64,000 nucleotides of DNA, from contig OX376642.1 of NCBI GenBank assembly GCA_947383695.1, positions 310,001-374,000 on the forward strand, written 5' to 3'. This document shows, piece by piece, positions 9,013 through 18,718 of this stretch (its first letter is position 1; each line of letters starts with the position of its first letter). Below the pieces are notes generated by a model. It saw only the letters and a list, made by a program, of their open reading frames with translations, had not been told where the DNA came from and made no database searches. Both the position numbers and the translations under genes were made by a program. The stretch comes from Actinomycetes bacterium (GTDB lineage Bacteria; Actinomycetota; Actinomycetes; Nanopelagicales; Nanopelagicaceae).

Positions 9013-11729
9013 CCCGATCCTTCTGTATTGCCAGCATCTGCAGCTGAGACATCATGGATACGATACTTATCCATTGCCTTGGTGACAATGCTTTGCTTGA
9101 TTTCACCTTGGTTACAAAGTTGCTGCAACACGGCGATTGCGATTGATTCTCCATCAACCTTGAAGTGACGACGTAAAGCGCCACGTGTATCTGAAAGTCC
9201 AAAGCCATCTGTTCCAAGAGAGTAGAAAGGCTGATCAACCCAAGGAGCTACCTGATCTTGCACAGCGCGCATGAAATCGCTGACCGCAATTACTGGACCC
9301 TTTGTGTGTGCCAACTTCTTGGTGATGTAAGCGCTACGACGATCAGTTGGATTAAGAAGGTTGTGACGATCTGTTTCTAGACCATCGCGACGAAGCTCAT
9401 TCCAAGATGTCACAGACCAAACAGATGCGTTAACGCCCCAGTCATCTGCAAGAAGTTGCTGAGCCTTCATAGCCCAGTTAACTCCCACACCAGATGCCAA
9501 GATCTGCGCGCTCTTCTTACGTGTGCTCTTTGCAGGTGAGTACAAGTAAATTCCCTTAAGCAATCCATCAACATCGAGATTCTCTGGCTCTGCAGGATGT
9601 ACATATGGTTCGTTGTAAACGGTGAGGTAGTAGAAAACATTCTCACTATTCTCGCCATACATACGGCGTAGACCATCTTTAACAATGTGGCCAAGCTCGT
9701 AAGCAAAAGCTGGGTCATATGCAACGACTGCAGGGTTAGTTGCAGCCAGTAGGTGTGAATGACCATCCTCATGTTGCAGACCTTCACCATTAAGTGTTGT
9801 ACGTCCAGCGGTTGCACCAATGACAAATCCACGAACCATTTGGTCTGCAGCTGCCCAGAATGCATCTCCTGTACGTTGGAAACCAAACATCGAATAGAAG
9901 ATGTACATAGGAATCATCGGTTCATCATGTGTTGAGTATGAAGATCCAACAGCGGTAAATGATGCGACTGAACCAGCCTCATTGATACCTTCGTGAAGAA
10001 TTACACCTGAAGTTGATTCCTTGTATGACAACATCAATTCACGGTCTACAGCTGTGTACTGCTGACCATGAGGTGAGTAAATCTTCATTGTTGGGAACAA
10101 AGAGTCCATACCAAAGGTACGAGCCTCATCAGGAATGATCGGAACAATGCGATTGCCCAAACCTGGATCCTTTACAAGATCCTTCAACATACGAACAAAT
10201 GCCATTGTTGTAGCGATCTCTTGATGTCCTGAACCGCGCTTAACAGATTCATAAACAGAATCTGCAGGCATTGTTAATGGACGAGACTTTGAACGACGAC
10301 GAGGAATTGATCCACCAAGCTCTGCGCGACGCTCAGCTAGGTATTTAGCCTCAGGTGAATCCGCAGCAGGCTTGTAATAAGGAGGTAGATACTTATCTAA
10401 CTTCTCATCTGGAATATCCAAGTGCAATGTGTCACGGAACTTCTGAATATCTTCCAGCGTCATCTTCTTCATTTGGTGAGTCGAGTTACGACCCTCGAAG
10501 TGAGAACCAAGAGTCCAGCCCTTAACAGTCTTAGCCAAAATAACTGTTGGGCGGCCATTCTTTTGTGTAGCCGCTGTGTATGCAGCAAATAGCTTTTGAT
10601 AATCATGTCCACCACGCTTGAGGTTCCAAATTTGATCATCTGACCAATTGGCAACCATTGCAGCGGTGCGTGGATCGCGACCAAAGAAGTTATCGCGAAC
10701 AAACTTTCCTGATTCCGCCTTGAATGTTTGATAATCACCATCAAGGGTTTCATTCATGATCTTTACAAGTGCGCCTTCACGATCCTGCGCCAATAGTGGA
10801 TCCCAGCCGCGACCCCAAACAACCTTGATCACATTCCAGCCAGCGCCACCAAAGATCGCTTCAAGCTCTTGGATGATCTTTCCATTTCCGCGAACCGGAC
10901 CATCAAGGCGCTGCAAATTACAGTTAATAACAAAGGTTAGGTTGTCCAACTTCTCGCGAGTTGCAAGACCAATTGCACCTAATGTATCTACTTCATCAAC
11001 TTCACCATCACCAAGGAATGCCCACACATTTTGATCACTTGTGTCTTTGATTCCACGGTTGTGTAAGTAACGGTTGTAACGTGCTTGGTAAATTGCGTTT
11101 AGCGGACCGATACCCATTGACACAGTTGGGAACTGCCAGAAATCTGGCATCAAACGTGGGTGAGGATAAGAAGAAAGTCCGCCACCCTCATGTGAAAGCT
11201 CCTGACGGAAACCATCGAGTTGGTTCTCAGTTAAACGACCTTCAAGAAATGCACGTGCATACATTCCGGGACTTGCATGTCCCTGGAAGAAAATCTGATC
11301 TCCGCCACCTGGGTGATCCTGTCCGCGGAAGAAGTGGTTGAAACCAACTTCATACAGTGCAGCAGATGATGCATAGGTAGAGATGTGTCCACCAACGCCA
11401 ACACCAGGACGCTGCGCACGGTGCACCAACATCGCTGCGTTCCAACGGTTGATGCGGCGAATCTTTCGTTCTAAATCTTCATCTCCTGGAAACTTCGCTT
11501 CATGCTCTGGGGCGATTGTGTTGATGTAATCAGTTGCACGAAGCGCTGAAATTCCAACATTCTTCTCACGTGCATGTTGCAGGAGGTTGAGCATTAAGTA
11601 GCGAGCGCGAACTGGACCAGCGGCCTTGAGAGCGGCATCAAAGGAGGCTCTCCATTCAGCTGACTCAGATGGGTCTGTATCTACTAGCTGCTCAATATTG
11701 AGATCTGGCGCCTCGAAGTTTTCGCTCAT
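9009..11729 (-). CDS. aceE: Pyruvate dehydrogenase E1 component, homodimeric
   Basis: A 906-residue thiamine-diphosphate enzyme that decarboxylates pyruvate and acetylates the lipoyl domains of E2, feeding acetyl-CoA to the citric acid cycle. The TPP/Mg2+ motif is clear: [11 protein letters not shown] near residue 230 followed by [15 protein letters not shown]. The pyrimidine-binding domain carries [10 protein letters not shown] and [10 protein letters not shown]. Length matches the single-chain AceE of Actinobacteria and proteobacteria (~890-930). The gene is divergent from DUF3052-ahpE, an order also seen around Rv2241 in Mycobacterium tuberculosis. It is probably the first gene of an aceE-glgE-glgB transcript, judging from the 4-base overlap and 1-base gap. 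Confidence 0.97.
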   Translation of the reverse strand: MSENFEAPDLNIEQLVDTDPSESAEWRASFDAALKAAGPVRARYLMLNLLQHAREKNVGISALRATDYINTIAPEHEAKFPGDEDLERKIRRINRWNAAMLVHRAQRPGVGVGGHISTYASSAALYEVGFNHFFRGQDHPGGGDQIFFQGHASPGMYARAFLEGRLTENQLDGFRQELSHEGGGLSSYPHPRLMPDFWQFPTVSMGIGPLNAIYQARYNRYLHNRGIKDTSDQNVWAFLGDGEVDEVDTLGAIGLATREKLDNLTFVINCNLQRLDGPVRGNGKIIQELEAIFGGAGWNVIKVVWGRGWDPLLAQDREGALVKIMNETLDGDYQTFKAESGKFVRDNFFGRDPRTAAMVANWSDDQIWNLKRGGHDYQKLFAAYTAATQKNGRPTVILAKTVKGWTLGSHFEGRNSTHQMKKMTLEDIQKFRDTLHLDIPDEKLDKYLPPYYKPAADSPEAKYLAERRAELGGSIPRRRSKSRPLTMPADSVYESVKRGSGHQEIATTMAFVRMLKDLVKDPGLGNRIVPIIPDEARTFGMDSLFPTMKIYSPHGQQYTAVDRELMLSYKESTSGVILHEGINEAGSVASFTAVGSSYSTHDEPMIPMYIFYSMFGFQRTGDAFWAAADQMVRGFVIGATAGRTTLNGEGLQHEDGHSHLLAATNPAVVAYDPAFAYELGHIVKDGLRRMYGENSENVFYYLTVYNEPYVHPAEPENLDVDGLLKGIYLYSPAKSTRKKSAQILASGVGVNWAMKAQQLLADDWGVNASVWSVTSWNELRRDGLETDRHNLLNPTDRRSAYITKKLAHTKGPVIAVSDFMRAVQDQVAPWVDQPFYSLGTDGFGLSDTRGALRRHFKVDGESIAIAVLQQLCNQGEIKQSIVTKAMDKYRIHDVSAADAGNTEGSG

Positions 11730-11834
11730 GGGGTTATTCTCGCCCTTACTGCCCCGTAAGTGGAAATTGAGAGGGTGTGAAATAGAGCCAGTCTTCCTCT
11801 TGCGCTCAGCCCCGCCAAAGTGTGGACTTAGCCC

Positions 11835-12227
11835 GTGCCTACACGTATGGGATTGGCCAAGGATGACCTTGTTTTGGAGGTTGGCCGCGATAGTGACTGT
11901 GATTCCACACTTCGAGATCAGCTCATGGCAATTACAGGGACCAAGTTTTTAGAGGGATCAACATCTGAAGTTGTCGATGCGGTGATTATTTGGTGGCGCG
12001 ATGGCGATGGAGATCTAGTTGATGAGTTAATGGATGGACTTACATATTTGTCTGAAACTGGACCTATTTGGGTATTAACACCAAAGGTTGGACGCGAAGG
12101 ACATGTTGAACCCAGCGATATTCAAGATGCAGCTCCCATTGCTGGCCTTAGCGTTACATCGACCATTGCGCTCGCAAAGGATTGGACCGCAACTCGATTA
12201 GTGGCACGTAAAGCGGGCAAGAGGTAA
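11835..12227 (+). CDS. DUF3052 family protein
   Basis: A 130-residue acidic soluble protein of unknown function, starting with GTG ([19 protein letters not shown]). The segments [25 protein letters not shown] and the C-terminal [10 protein letters not shown] are typical of the actinobacterial DUF3052 family, which is often encoded beside aceE and ahpE. The fold looks like a small alternating alpha/beta domain with no obvious catalytic residues. An ATG four codons downstream is an alternative start. It is divergent from aceE (106 bases apart) and 9 bases upstream of ahpE, so probably co-transcribed with it. Confidence 0.85.
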   Translation: MPTRMGLAKDDLVLEVGRDSDCDSTLRDQLMAITGTKFLEGSTSEVVDAVIIWWRDGDGDLVDELMDGLTYLSETGPIWVLTPKVGREGHVEPSDIQDAAPIAGLSVTSTIALAKDWTATRLVARKAGKR

Positions 12228-12236
12228 GTTTGAGGC

Positions 12237-12692
12237 ATGACTTTAACTATTGGACAAGCCGCACCAGATTTTGAAATTGCAAACCAGCATGGAGAAAAGG
12301 TTTCACTCTCTTCATTCAAGGGACAGAAGAATGTCTTGCTGATGTTCTATCCATTCTCATTTACAGGAACTTGCACTGGCGAATTATGCGCATTGCGCGA
12401 TGACCTTTCATCATTCCAAAATGATGATCTTCAACTGCTTGCAATCTCATGTGATTCTCCATTTACACAACGTGTTTTTGCAGAGCAAGAGAATTATCAG
12501 TTCCCTGTTCTTTCTGATTTCTGGCCACATGGCGCAGTTGCAAAGACGTACGGAGTTTTTGAAGAGTCAAAGGGTTGCGCATTACGTGGAAGCTTCCTTA
12601 TTGATAAAGAAGGAATTCTTCGTTGGGAAGTTAAGAATGGCTGGGCAGCGCGTGAAAACGCTGATTACAAGGCGGCGATTGCTGCTTTGTAA
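12237..12692 (+). CDS. ahpE: Peroxiredoxin AhpE
   Basis: A 151-residue peroxiredoxin that reduces hydrogen peroxide, peroxynitrite and organic hydroperoxides. The peroxidatic Cys is residue 46 in FTGTCTGEL; the supporting Pro (YPFSFTG) and a downstream Arg (LRGSF, near 120) are present. A second Cys at 51 and others at about 78 and 117 exist; AhpE-type enzymes usually use mycothiol or mycoredoxin for recycling. Length and the neighbouring DUF3052-aceE genes match AhpE of mycobacteria. No signal peptide, so it acts in the cytoplasm. Confidence 0.92.
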   Translation: MTLTIGQAAPDFEIANQHGEKVSLSSFKGQKNVLLMFYPFSFTGTCTGELCALRDDLSSFQNDDLQLLAISCDSPFTQRVFAEQENYQFPVLSDFWPHGAVAKTYGVFEESKGCALRGSFLIDKEGILRWEVKNGWAARENADYKAAIAAL

Positions 12693-12745
12693 GCGTGATT
12701 TAGGAGATTGTGGGCTCGTAAGTTAAGATTTGGGTCTGCAATACC

Positions 12746-12817
12746 GGGTGGTTAGCTCAGTGGTAGAGCGTCTCGTTTACACCGAGAATGTCGGGGGTTC
12801 GAAACCCTCACCGCCCA
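12746..12817 (+). tRNA. tRNA-Val (anticodon UAC)
   Basis: A full cloverleaf can be folded by eye: acceptor GGGTGGT (12746-12752) with ACCGCCC (12810-12816), D-stem GCTC/GAGC, anticodon stem TCTCG/CGAGA with loop TTTACAC (anticodon TAC at 12778-12780), and T-arm GGGGG-TTCGAAA-CCCTC. The discriminator base is A at 12817. The 3' CCA is not encoded (CAA follows) and must be added after transcription. Confidence 0.96.
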
Positions 12818-12828
12818 CAAGATTTACT

Positions 12829-13323
12829 TCAGAGGGATTTTTCCCACTTTTCAAAAGACCATAAATCAATCTCATCAAGGTTCAGTACATCCATGCTGTT
12901 TGCCGCCAAAATATCTGAAATCTGAGCGCGATGTTCTGATGCATGGTGAACGGCTTGAACCAAGATAGTTGAGGTCAAAAACTCAACTTCAATGCCATAG
13001 CGAACAAATGCCCGCATCTCATCAGGTGTGTTGATGAGTGAAAGAAGCTGCGCATCACGATCAGCGCACACTGTAATCAGCTGAGAGATATCTGATGCGG
13101 CCTTCGGTGGATCAAATTCGACAGGTGCAGGCTGTTGTGTGATTCGTGAAATCAATCGACCTTCGGCAATCACGATGTGATGAGCGATAGTTCCAACGGT
13201 CCAATCAGGATTCCATGCTGAAAAGTTAATTGCTTCATCAGGTAGACCTTGCAAAATCGTAAGCATCTGCTTGTTGGCCCATGCCATGTGCTTGAAAGAA
13301 CGCTCCACCAATGGATTACTCAT
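12829..13323 (-). CDS. DinB-fold (YfiT/DinB superfamily) protein
   Basis: A 164-residue soluble four-helix-bundle protein of the DinB superfamily. The probable metal-binding histidines are in IAHHIVIAEG (near residue 48) and VQAVHHASEHRAQ (near residue 130), as in enzymes such as mycothiol-dependent transferases; the reaction here is unknown. It is clearly a paralogue of the gene at 44511-45014: both have HM.WAN, GxIAHHIV, HHA.EHRAQI and a DLWEFEK-like C-terminal end. It lies 4 bases downstream of the HEAT-repeat gene, in the same direction. Confidence 0.85.
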   Translation of the reverse strand: MSNPLVERSFKHMAWANKQMLTILQGLPDEAINFSAWNPDWTVGTIAHHIVIAEGRLISRITQQPAPVEFDPPKAASDISQLITVCADRDAQLLSLINTPDEMRAFVRYGIEVEFLTSTILVQAVHHASEHRAQISDILAANSMDVLNLDEIDLWSFEKWEKSL

Positions 13324-13327
13324 GGTT

Positions 13328-13948
13328 TTACTGTATTACAGAGTCGCCGCCCGGAGAAGATTTCTTTGAATTTTCTAATTTCATTTCATTAAATCGCATA
13401 AGCGTAAATGCAGCATGCAACTTCACCGCTTCGTTAGAAGTGGCAGCTGCCTCACTGAGAGGTTGAACTATTGAATCGCCGAGTGCACACAGAAATCTCG
13501 TCAGATCAAACTGCACATCAGAATCTCCACGCCCAAGTTGGCTCACCAAGATTTTTGCCAGAACTGAAATTTCGCTATCAGGCACCAACACCGATGCGGC
13601 ACGCCAAGCGGTTACAGCAACCTTGTCCAATGGATCAAAGTGATGGTTATTGGTGATTAATGAATAGAACTGCTTATCACCGATTTTGGACAAAGTATGT
13701 AGAGCCTGGCTTCTCGCTTGCGGATTATCTGAGTTCAATTCAGATTTAAGTCTTTCTACAACCTTGGAAATTTCATGGCGCATAAGTGCCCACGACAGGG
13801 TATCTCTGACAAAAAAATCTGGCTCGTGTGCGCACTGCTTAACAAGCACTTCAATATATGTATCTTCAGGATAAGTACCCGCGGCTAAGGCAGCTTGCAA
13901 ACGCACAGACTTATCTGGTGATTCCAGAAGTGCTTTAAGAGTTGCCAC
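13328..13948 (-). CDS. HEAT-repeat protein
   Basis: A 206-residue, almost wholly helical protein with repeated units of about 30-35 residues. Examples are VRLQAALAAGTYPEDTYIEVLV, VRDTLSWALMRHE and ARSQALHTLSKIGDKQF. These resemble HEAT/PBS-lyase-like repeats used for protein-protein scaffolding. No catalytic residues, signal peptide or membrane segment are seen. It is immediately upstream of the DinB gene (4-base gap), so the two are likely co-expressed, although no joint function is known. Confidence 0.75.
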   Translation of the reverse strand: MATLKALLESPDKSVRLQAALAAGTYPEDTYIEVLVKQCAHEPDFFVRDTLSWALMRHEISKVVERLKSELNSDNPQARSQALHTLSKIGDKQFYSLITNNHHFDPLDKVAVTAWRAASVLVPDSEISVLAKILVSQLGRGDSDVQFDLTRFLCALGDSIVQPLSEAAATSNEAVKLHAAFTLMRFNEMKLENSKKSSPGGDSVIQ

Positions 13949-14044
13949 GAGAAAACGCTATCAGGCTCCTAATCTCTATTTGGCAATCACTACCGGCTGA
14001 CCTAAACTTAAGCCACACTTACATAAGCGGTCGGGGGACAATCG

Positions 14045-14773
14045 ATGAAGGCATCTCCAAGCGACCAGCGTTCGATTTTAGATATTGCACGTTTTGATCA
14101 ACAAACAAACTCTTTACGCCACAAGGCAGCAAATCTTCCAGAGCTAGCAGAGTTAGCTAGCACCACTACTAAAGCAAATAATGCACGGGATCTTCGCATT
14201 GCAGCAGAAACAGAGCTCAATGATGTTAAGCGCGAATTACTGCGTGCTGAAGGCGATGTTGAACAAATCGTTTCTCGCATTACTCGCGACGAAGCACGCC
14301 TGATTGGTGGAAGTGCATCTCCAAAAGAGTTAGAGCAACTGCAACACGAAGTCGGAACGCTAGGTGCTCGTCGAGCTGAACTTGAAGAGATAGAACTTGA
14401 AATCATGATGCGCGTTGATGCCATCAACGAGCGCATCAGAACACTTAAGACAGAAGAAGCAGAGCATGCTGCTGTTATTGCAGACCTTGAGATTCGCAAA
14501 GAGAATGCTTTAACCATTCTTCACAATGATCTCGATGCAATTGCTAAGGATCGCTCCGAGACTGTTAATGGAATTGATAAAGCCTTGGTTGATCTCTATG
14601 AAAAAATCAAAGAAACAACTGGCGGAGCGGGTGCGGCAGCGCTTTCAGCGGGTTCATGTACGGGTTGCAACCTTTCCATTAACGCCGTTGAAATTAAGCG
14701 CATGGTTGATTTAGCTGAGGATGAGGTTGTGCGTTGCGAAGAGTGCCGTTGCATCTTGGTGCGTGGAGTTTAA
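14045..14773 (+). CDS. Zinc-ribbon, coiled-coil protein (C4-type, CT398/Rv2229c-like)
   Basis: A 242-residue protein. Residues about 30-175 are a long coiled coil rich in E, R and A. The C terminus has a four-Cys zinc ribbon, SCTGCNLSI and VRCEECRCILV. This is the architecture of the C4-type zinc-ribbon family found beside RNase H/phosphatase fusions in Actinobacteria. The molecular role is not established; nucleic-acid or chaperone-type binding is suggested for relatives. GGGGA precedes the ATG. The next gene starts directly after the stop codon, so the pair is an operon. Confidence 0.85.
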   Translation: MKASPSDQRSILDIARFDQQTNSLRHKAANLPELAELASTTTKANNARDLRIAAETELNDVKRELLRAEGDVEQIVSRITRDEARLIGGSASPKELEQLQHEVGTLGARRAELEEIELEIMMRVDAINERIRTLKTEEAEHAAVIADLEIRKENALTILHNDLDAIAKDRSETVNGIDKALVDLYEKIKETTGGAGAAALSAGSCTGCNLSINAVEIKRMVDLAEDEVVRCEECRCILVRGV

Positions 14774-15856
14774 ATGGCACGTCATTTCTTATTGACCGCC
14801 GATGGTGGATCTCGTGGTAACCCAGGACCTGCAGGGTACGGCTCAGTCATTACCGAAAACGGAAAAATTGTTGCTGAGTTATATGACTTCATCGGAGTAG
14901 CTACAAACAATGTTGCTGAATACAGCGGTTTAATTGCAGGTTTAACAGCAATTAACGAGATTGATGCAAATGCTACCGTTGATGTAAAGATGGATAGCAA
15001 ACTTGTAGTCGAGCAGATGTCCGGCCGTTGGCAGATTAAACACGCAGATATGAGAGTTTTGGCCCAGTCTGCTCGATCTGCACACAATCCATCACTTGTT
15101 AGCTATACATGGATTCCTCGAGATGAGAATTCACATGCAGATCGTCTTGCAAATAAAGCTTTGGATCTACAAGCAGGTGGGGGAGAAGTAATACAAACCC
15201 AACAAAATTACTTAACAGAGCGACTTCTGTCGGGTGAAAAGGCAACAACAATCTTTTTGATACGTCACGGTGAAACAATTTTGACACCGTATAAGAAGTT
15301 CTCAGGGGATGGTCCGTTAAACCCCGAGTTAACTAAGACCGGTCTTGAGCAAGCAGAAAAAGTTGCCGCAGCTGTTGCTAATTTAAATCCAGAGGTAATC
15401 ATCGCGTCTCCACTGAAGCGAACAACACAGACCGCTGAAGCACTTTCTAGAAAAACTGGATTGCCAATTGTTTTTGAAGATGCATGGATTGAATGTTCAT
15501 TTGGTATTTGGGATGGACTTTCAATAGAAGAGGTTAAGGAACAATATCCTGCCGACTACCAATCTTGGATCTCTTCAACTGGGTTTGCTCCACCTGGCGG
15601 CGAGTCATATGACAACGTTGCTTTACGAGTTGATGCAGCGTTGAGTCAGATTGCCGCCGAGTATCCAGGTCAGCGTGTAGCTGTTGTTACTCACAACGGA
15701 ACAATTAAATCTGCAGCCAAGGTCGTTGTTGGTGCACCAGCTGAATCCATCTTCCACATCGATGTTTCACCATGTTCCATCACAACGGTGAGCATCTGGC
15801 CAAGTGATGGATTGCGTGCATTACGCACCCTCAATGAGCAGGGGCATTTACTCTAA
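14774..15856 (+). CDS. Bifunctional RNase H / acid phosphatase
   Basis: A 360-residue fusion. Residues 1-135 are a type I RNase H domain: Asp in LTADGGSRGNPG, Glu in NVAEYSGL, Asp in VKMDSKLV and the final acidic residue in DENSHADRLAN. After a short linker, residues about 160-355 form a histidine-phosphatase (CobC-like) domain with LIRHGETI and VTHNGTIKS. The mycobacterial homologue Rv2228c cleaves RNA in RNA/DNA hybrids and has acid phosphatase activity. The first base follows the stop codon of the zinc-ribbon gene. Confidence 0.93.
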   Translation: MARHFLLTADGGSRGNPGPAGYGSVITENGKIVAELYDFIGVATNNVAEYSGLIAGLTAINEIDANATVDVKMDSKLVVEQMSGRWQIKHADMRVLAQSARSAHNPSLVSYTWIPRDENSHADRLANKALDLQAGGGEVIQTQQNYLTERLLSGEKATTIFLIRHGETILTPYKKFSGDGPLNPELTKTGLEQAEKVAAAVANLNPEVIIASPLKRTTQTAEALSRKTGLPIVFEDAWIECSFGIWDGLSIEEVKEQYPADYQSWISSTGFAPPGGESYDNVALRVDAALSQIAAEYPGQRVAVVTHNGTIKSAAKVVVGAPAESIFHIDVSPCSITTVSIWPSDGLRALRTLNEQGHLL

Positions 15857-15894
15857 TTTTTGACCGCTTTTAGCATGATCCCCACGCATGAATC

Positions 15895-15954
15895 TTGGGA
15901 AATACTGAAAATTCGCCTAGAGTAGGCCCACCCTCGAAGAGCACAGAGCTCTTC
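15895..15954 (+). promoter_or_regulatory. Putative promoter and leader hairpin of the oligopeptide importer
   Basis: TTGGGA (15895-15900) and TAGAGT (15918-15923) are separated by 17 bases and could be -35 and -10 boxes. Just downstream, GAAGAGC and GCTCTTC (15936-15954) form a 7-bp hairpin with a 5-base loop in the untranslated leader. The start codon is about 80 bases further on. Prediction from sequence only. Confidence 0.45.
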
Positions 15955-16004
15955 AATCCATGCAAAGACCCTCGTCGGAGCAGATTATTTAAAGGATGGT
16001 TTAC

Positions 16005-17624
16005 ATGAAGGTACAGACACTAGGAAAGAGCGCTGCAGTTCTAGCGGCTCTTGCCCTTGCTGTCGGTGGAACAGTTGTTTCAGCTCACGCTGCAGCACCT
16101 GCATACATCGATTGCCAGAACTTCGCAGCAGGCGAGCCTGATCACATTGATCCAGCTCTGACTTCAACACTTGTTGGTGCAAACACAGCAACAATGTTGT
16201 TTGATGGTCTTACAGACACAGATGCAAACGGAAACCTATACGGTGAGGTTGCTTCAAAGTGGACTACTAAAGATGGTGCAAAGACTTGGGTCTTTACACT
16301 GAAGAAGAACCTCAAGTTCTCAAATGGTGAAGCGGTTCTTCCATCATCATTCGTTAACGGTTGGAAGCGCGCGCTTGATTCAAAGCTAGCTTCTGAGGTT
16401 GCGTACCACGGTGACTTCATCGCAGGTATGAACGCATACTCAACAGGTAAGGGCGCATTCCCTGCTTCATCTGTAGTTGCAGATGACAAGGCAATGACAC
16501 TTACTGTGAAGATGGATAACCCAACTGCAGACTGGCCAGCAATCGTTAGCCACTCAGTTTTCTCACCAATTCCTACTTCAATGGTTGGCGCTACTGAGAA
16601 GGTAGAAGAAGATGGCACCAAGCTTGTTGGTAACGGTCCATTCATGTTGGAAAAGGCAATTACAAAGCGTGCAGGTGGCGAAGTTGTAATCGTGCCAAAC
16701 CCTAACTACGGTGGAAAGACACCTTTGCTTTCAAAGGTAACATTCAAGATTTTCTCTGATACAAACGCTGCATACAACGCATTTGCATCAGGTCAGTGCG
16801 ACAACGGTCCAATTCCAGCAGGTCGTTACACAGAGCTTCTCACTAAGTGGGGAACAAAGGGTGTAAAGACTGTTCTTGGAACTGACTACTGGGGCTTCAA
16901 CTGGGAAGATCCAACAGTTGGCGGAACAAAGAACAAGTTGCTTCGCTCAGCAATTGCTAAGGCAATTGATAAGAACCAGATCTCAGAAATCATCTACCAA
17001 GGCGTACGTAAGCCTGCATCAGGCCTATTGCCACCAGGAATTCCTGGTTACAAGGCTGGACAGGGACTTACTCAGGGCCGCGATCTAGATGGCGCTAAGG
17101 CTGATTACAAGAAGTGGCTAGATCTTGGAAACAAGACTCCTGCTCCAATCCGCCTGTCATACAACGACGGTGCTGGCTGGGACAAGGTTGCATCAATCAT
17201 CGTTGCAAACCTTAAGGATGTCGGTATTCCTGCAAAGCTAGATCCATTCGCAGCTGATGGAACGTACTTCTCAAAGATGCGTTCAGGTAAGGGTCAGATC
17301 ATTCGTGGTGGTTGGTTCGCTGACTACCCAATCGCTGACAACTTCTTGTACCCATTGCTCCACTCAAAGACTATTGATGGAGACAACCTAGAGCGTTACA
17401 ACAGCAAGGCATTTGATGCTCTTGTTGATTCAGCACGTTCTTCAACAAACAAGTCATTCGCTCAGAGCCAGTACCGTCGTGCTGAGGTACAAGCTCTTCG
17501 CAATGACGTAGTAATGGTTCCAACCGTAAACCGCGGAGTTGCTGTTGTGCTTGCACCAAGCACATCAACATTCCCAATCACTCCACTTGGAATGATTGTT
17601 TACGATCAAATCGTAAAGGGCTAA
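16005..17624 (+). CDS. Oligopeptide/dipeptide ABC transporter substrate-binding protein (family 5)
   Basis: A 539-residue secreted protein with signal peptide (basic start, hydrophobic AAVLAALALAVGGTVVSA, cleavage near AHA-AAP). The mature part is an SBP_bac_5 domain: EPDHIDPALTST, MLFDGLTD, FTLKKNLKFSNGE and the C-terminal RRAEVQALRNDVVMVP. No lipobox Cys is seen at the cleavage site, unusual for a Gram-positive SBP. The start at 16005 is chosen over an ATG at 15996 because AAAGGATGG lies at Shine-Dalgarno distance only from 16005. A strong terminator separates it from the permease genes, so the binding protein is probably made in excess. Confidence 0.92.
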   Translation: MKVQTLGKSAAVLAALALAVGGTVVSAHAAAPAYIDCQNFAAGEPDHIDPALTSTLVGANTATMLFDGLTDTDANGNLYGEVASKWTTKDGAKTWVFTLKKNLKFSNGEAVLPSSFVNGWKRALDSKLASEVAYHGDFIAGMNAYSTGKGAFPASSVVADDKAMTLTVKMDNPTADWPAIVSHSVFSPIPTSMVGATEKVEEDGTKLVGNGPFMLEKAITKRAGGEVVIVPNPNYGGKTPLLSKVTFKIFSDTNAAYNAFASGQCDNGPIPAGRYTELLTKWGTKGVKTVLGTDYWGFNWEDPTVGGTKNKLLRSAIAKAIDKNQISEIIYQGVRKPASGLLPPGIPGYKAGQGLTQGRDLDGAKADYKKWLDLGNKTPAPIRLSYNDGAGWDKVASIIVANLKDVGIPAKLDPFAADGTYFSKMRSGKGQIIRGGWFADYPIADNFLYPLLHSKTIDGDNLERYNSKAFDALVDSARSSTNKSFAQSQYRRAEVQALRNDVVMVPTVNRGVAVVLAPSTSTFPITPLGMIVYDQIVKG

Positions 17625-17640
17625 TTAAATAGTTCCTTAA

Positions 17641-17670
17641 GTGAGGGGCTCTCGAAAGGGAGCCCCTCAC
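17641..17670 (+). terminator. Strong hairpin between the binding protein and permease genes
   Basis: GTGAGGGGCTCTC and GGGAGCCCCTCAC form a 13-bp stem (one G-U pair) around a GAAA tetraloop, followed by TTCGATTT. It probably attenuates transcription into the permease/ATPase genes; it may also protect the 3' end of the binding-protein mRNA. Confidence 0.85.
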
Positions 17671-17728
17671 TTCGATTTAACCCTCAAAATTTTCTTTTAG
17701 TACCGCAACACCACTAAGATTGAGAGTC

Positions 17729-18718
17729 ATGTTTACCTACACAATCAAGCGTCTGCTTCAAAGCCTCTTAGTGGTTTGGGCTGCAGTTACCTTGATGTTT
17801 GCTCTCTTCTTCATTATTCCTGGAGACCCAATCTCGCTTAAGAGCGGTGAAAAATCACTACCGCCAGAGATTTTGGATAACATCGAAAGAAAGTACGGAT
17901 TAGACAAGCCAACTTATGTTCAGTATTTCCGCTTCTGGGGCAACTTGTTCCGCGGAGATCTTGGCTACTCATATAAGAATGACAAATCCGTCAATACAAT
18001 TTTGCATGACGGCCTTTCAACAAGTGCACGTCTTTTGTTCTGGGGAGCTTTGTTCCAACTAATCATCGCCCTTGCCGTTGGTTTAACTAGCGCTATCAAG
18101 CGCGGATCTTTAGGCGATCGTCTAGGAACAGTGTTTTCCGTAGGTATTCAGGGTATTCCAGTATTCGTATCTGGCCTTCTTGCTCAGTACCTATTCGGAG
18201 TTCTTCCATTCCAAGTGGGATGGGATTGGCTCAACTTCTTTAAACCGTGGCCACAGACCTGGACATTGGGTGTGATTCCAACCGATAGTTGGAAGGGCAT
18301 GATTTTGCCCGCACTTGTGGTTGCAGTCGTTGATGCTGCCTTTATTGCGCGAATGCTCCGTTCTTCATTACTTGAAGTTTTGCGTGCAGATTACATCCGT
18401 ACCGCTTTTGCAAAGGGATTATCTGCTCGCCGCGTGTGGTTACACCACGCATTACGTAACGCTTTAATTCCCGTAGTAACCGTTTACGGAACATCATTGA
18501 TTGCAATCTTTGGTGTAGCTGTTCAGACGGAAAAAGTCTTCTCTTTGCCGGGCATGGGTTCAACCATTGCAGACTCTGCGCTCTCACAAGATGCACCAGT
18601 GGTTCTTGGATTAGCAATTGTGGTCATCGCCTTTGGTGCATTTGTAAACCTAGTTGTGGATCTGAGCTACGCGCTGATTGATCCACGAATCAAGATTGAT
18701 GCAAAGGCGGTGCACTAA
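17729..18718 (+). CDS. Oligopeptide ABC transporter permease (DppB/OppB type)
   Basis: A 329-residue permease with six predicted helices. The N-terminal MFTYTIKRLLQSLLVVW is typical of DppB/OppB, and the ATPase-contacting EAA loop reads DYIRTAFAKGLSARRVWLHH followed by ALRNALIPVV. An in-frame TTG at 17720 is possible but the ATG at 17729 agrees with the family. Its stop overlaps the next start by one base (TAATG). It forms the membrane channel with the DppC-type subunit. Confidence 0.93.
   Translation: MFTYTIKRLLQSLLVVWAAVTLMFALFFIIPGDPISLKSGEKSLPPEILDNIERKYGLDKPTYVQYFRFWGNLFRGDLGYSYKNDKSVNTILHDGLSTSARLLFWGALFQLIIALAVGLTSAIKRGSLGDRLGTVFSVGIQGIPVFVSGLLAQYLFGVLPFQVGWDWLNFFKPWPQTWTLGVIPTDSWKGMILPALVVAVVDAAFIARMLRSSLLEVLRADYIRTAFAKGLSARRVWLHHALRNALIPVVTVYGTSLIAIFGVAVQTEKVFSLPGMGSTIADSALSQDAPVVLGLAIVVIAFGAFVNLVVDLSYALIDPRIKIDAKAVH

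Noticed and set aside
9467-9886. Open frame of 139 codons on the minus strand within aceE
   Set aside because: It lies in another frame of a clearly conserved enzyme gene, with Met/Leu/Gln-rich composition typical of shifted reading.
14098-14517. Ser/Ala/Arg-rich open frame antisense to the zinc-ribbon gene
   Set aside because: Low-complexity composition mirrors the coiled-coil coding strand; not a gene.
16142-16645. Long open frame antisense to the oligopeptide-binding protein gene
   Set aside because: The plus-strand gene is strongly supported; the antisense frame has no recognisable domain or ribosome-binding site.
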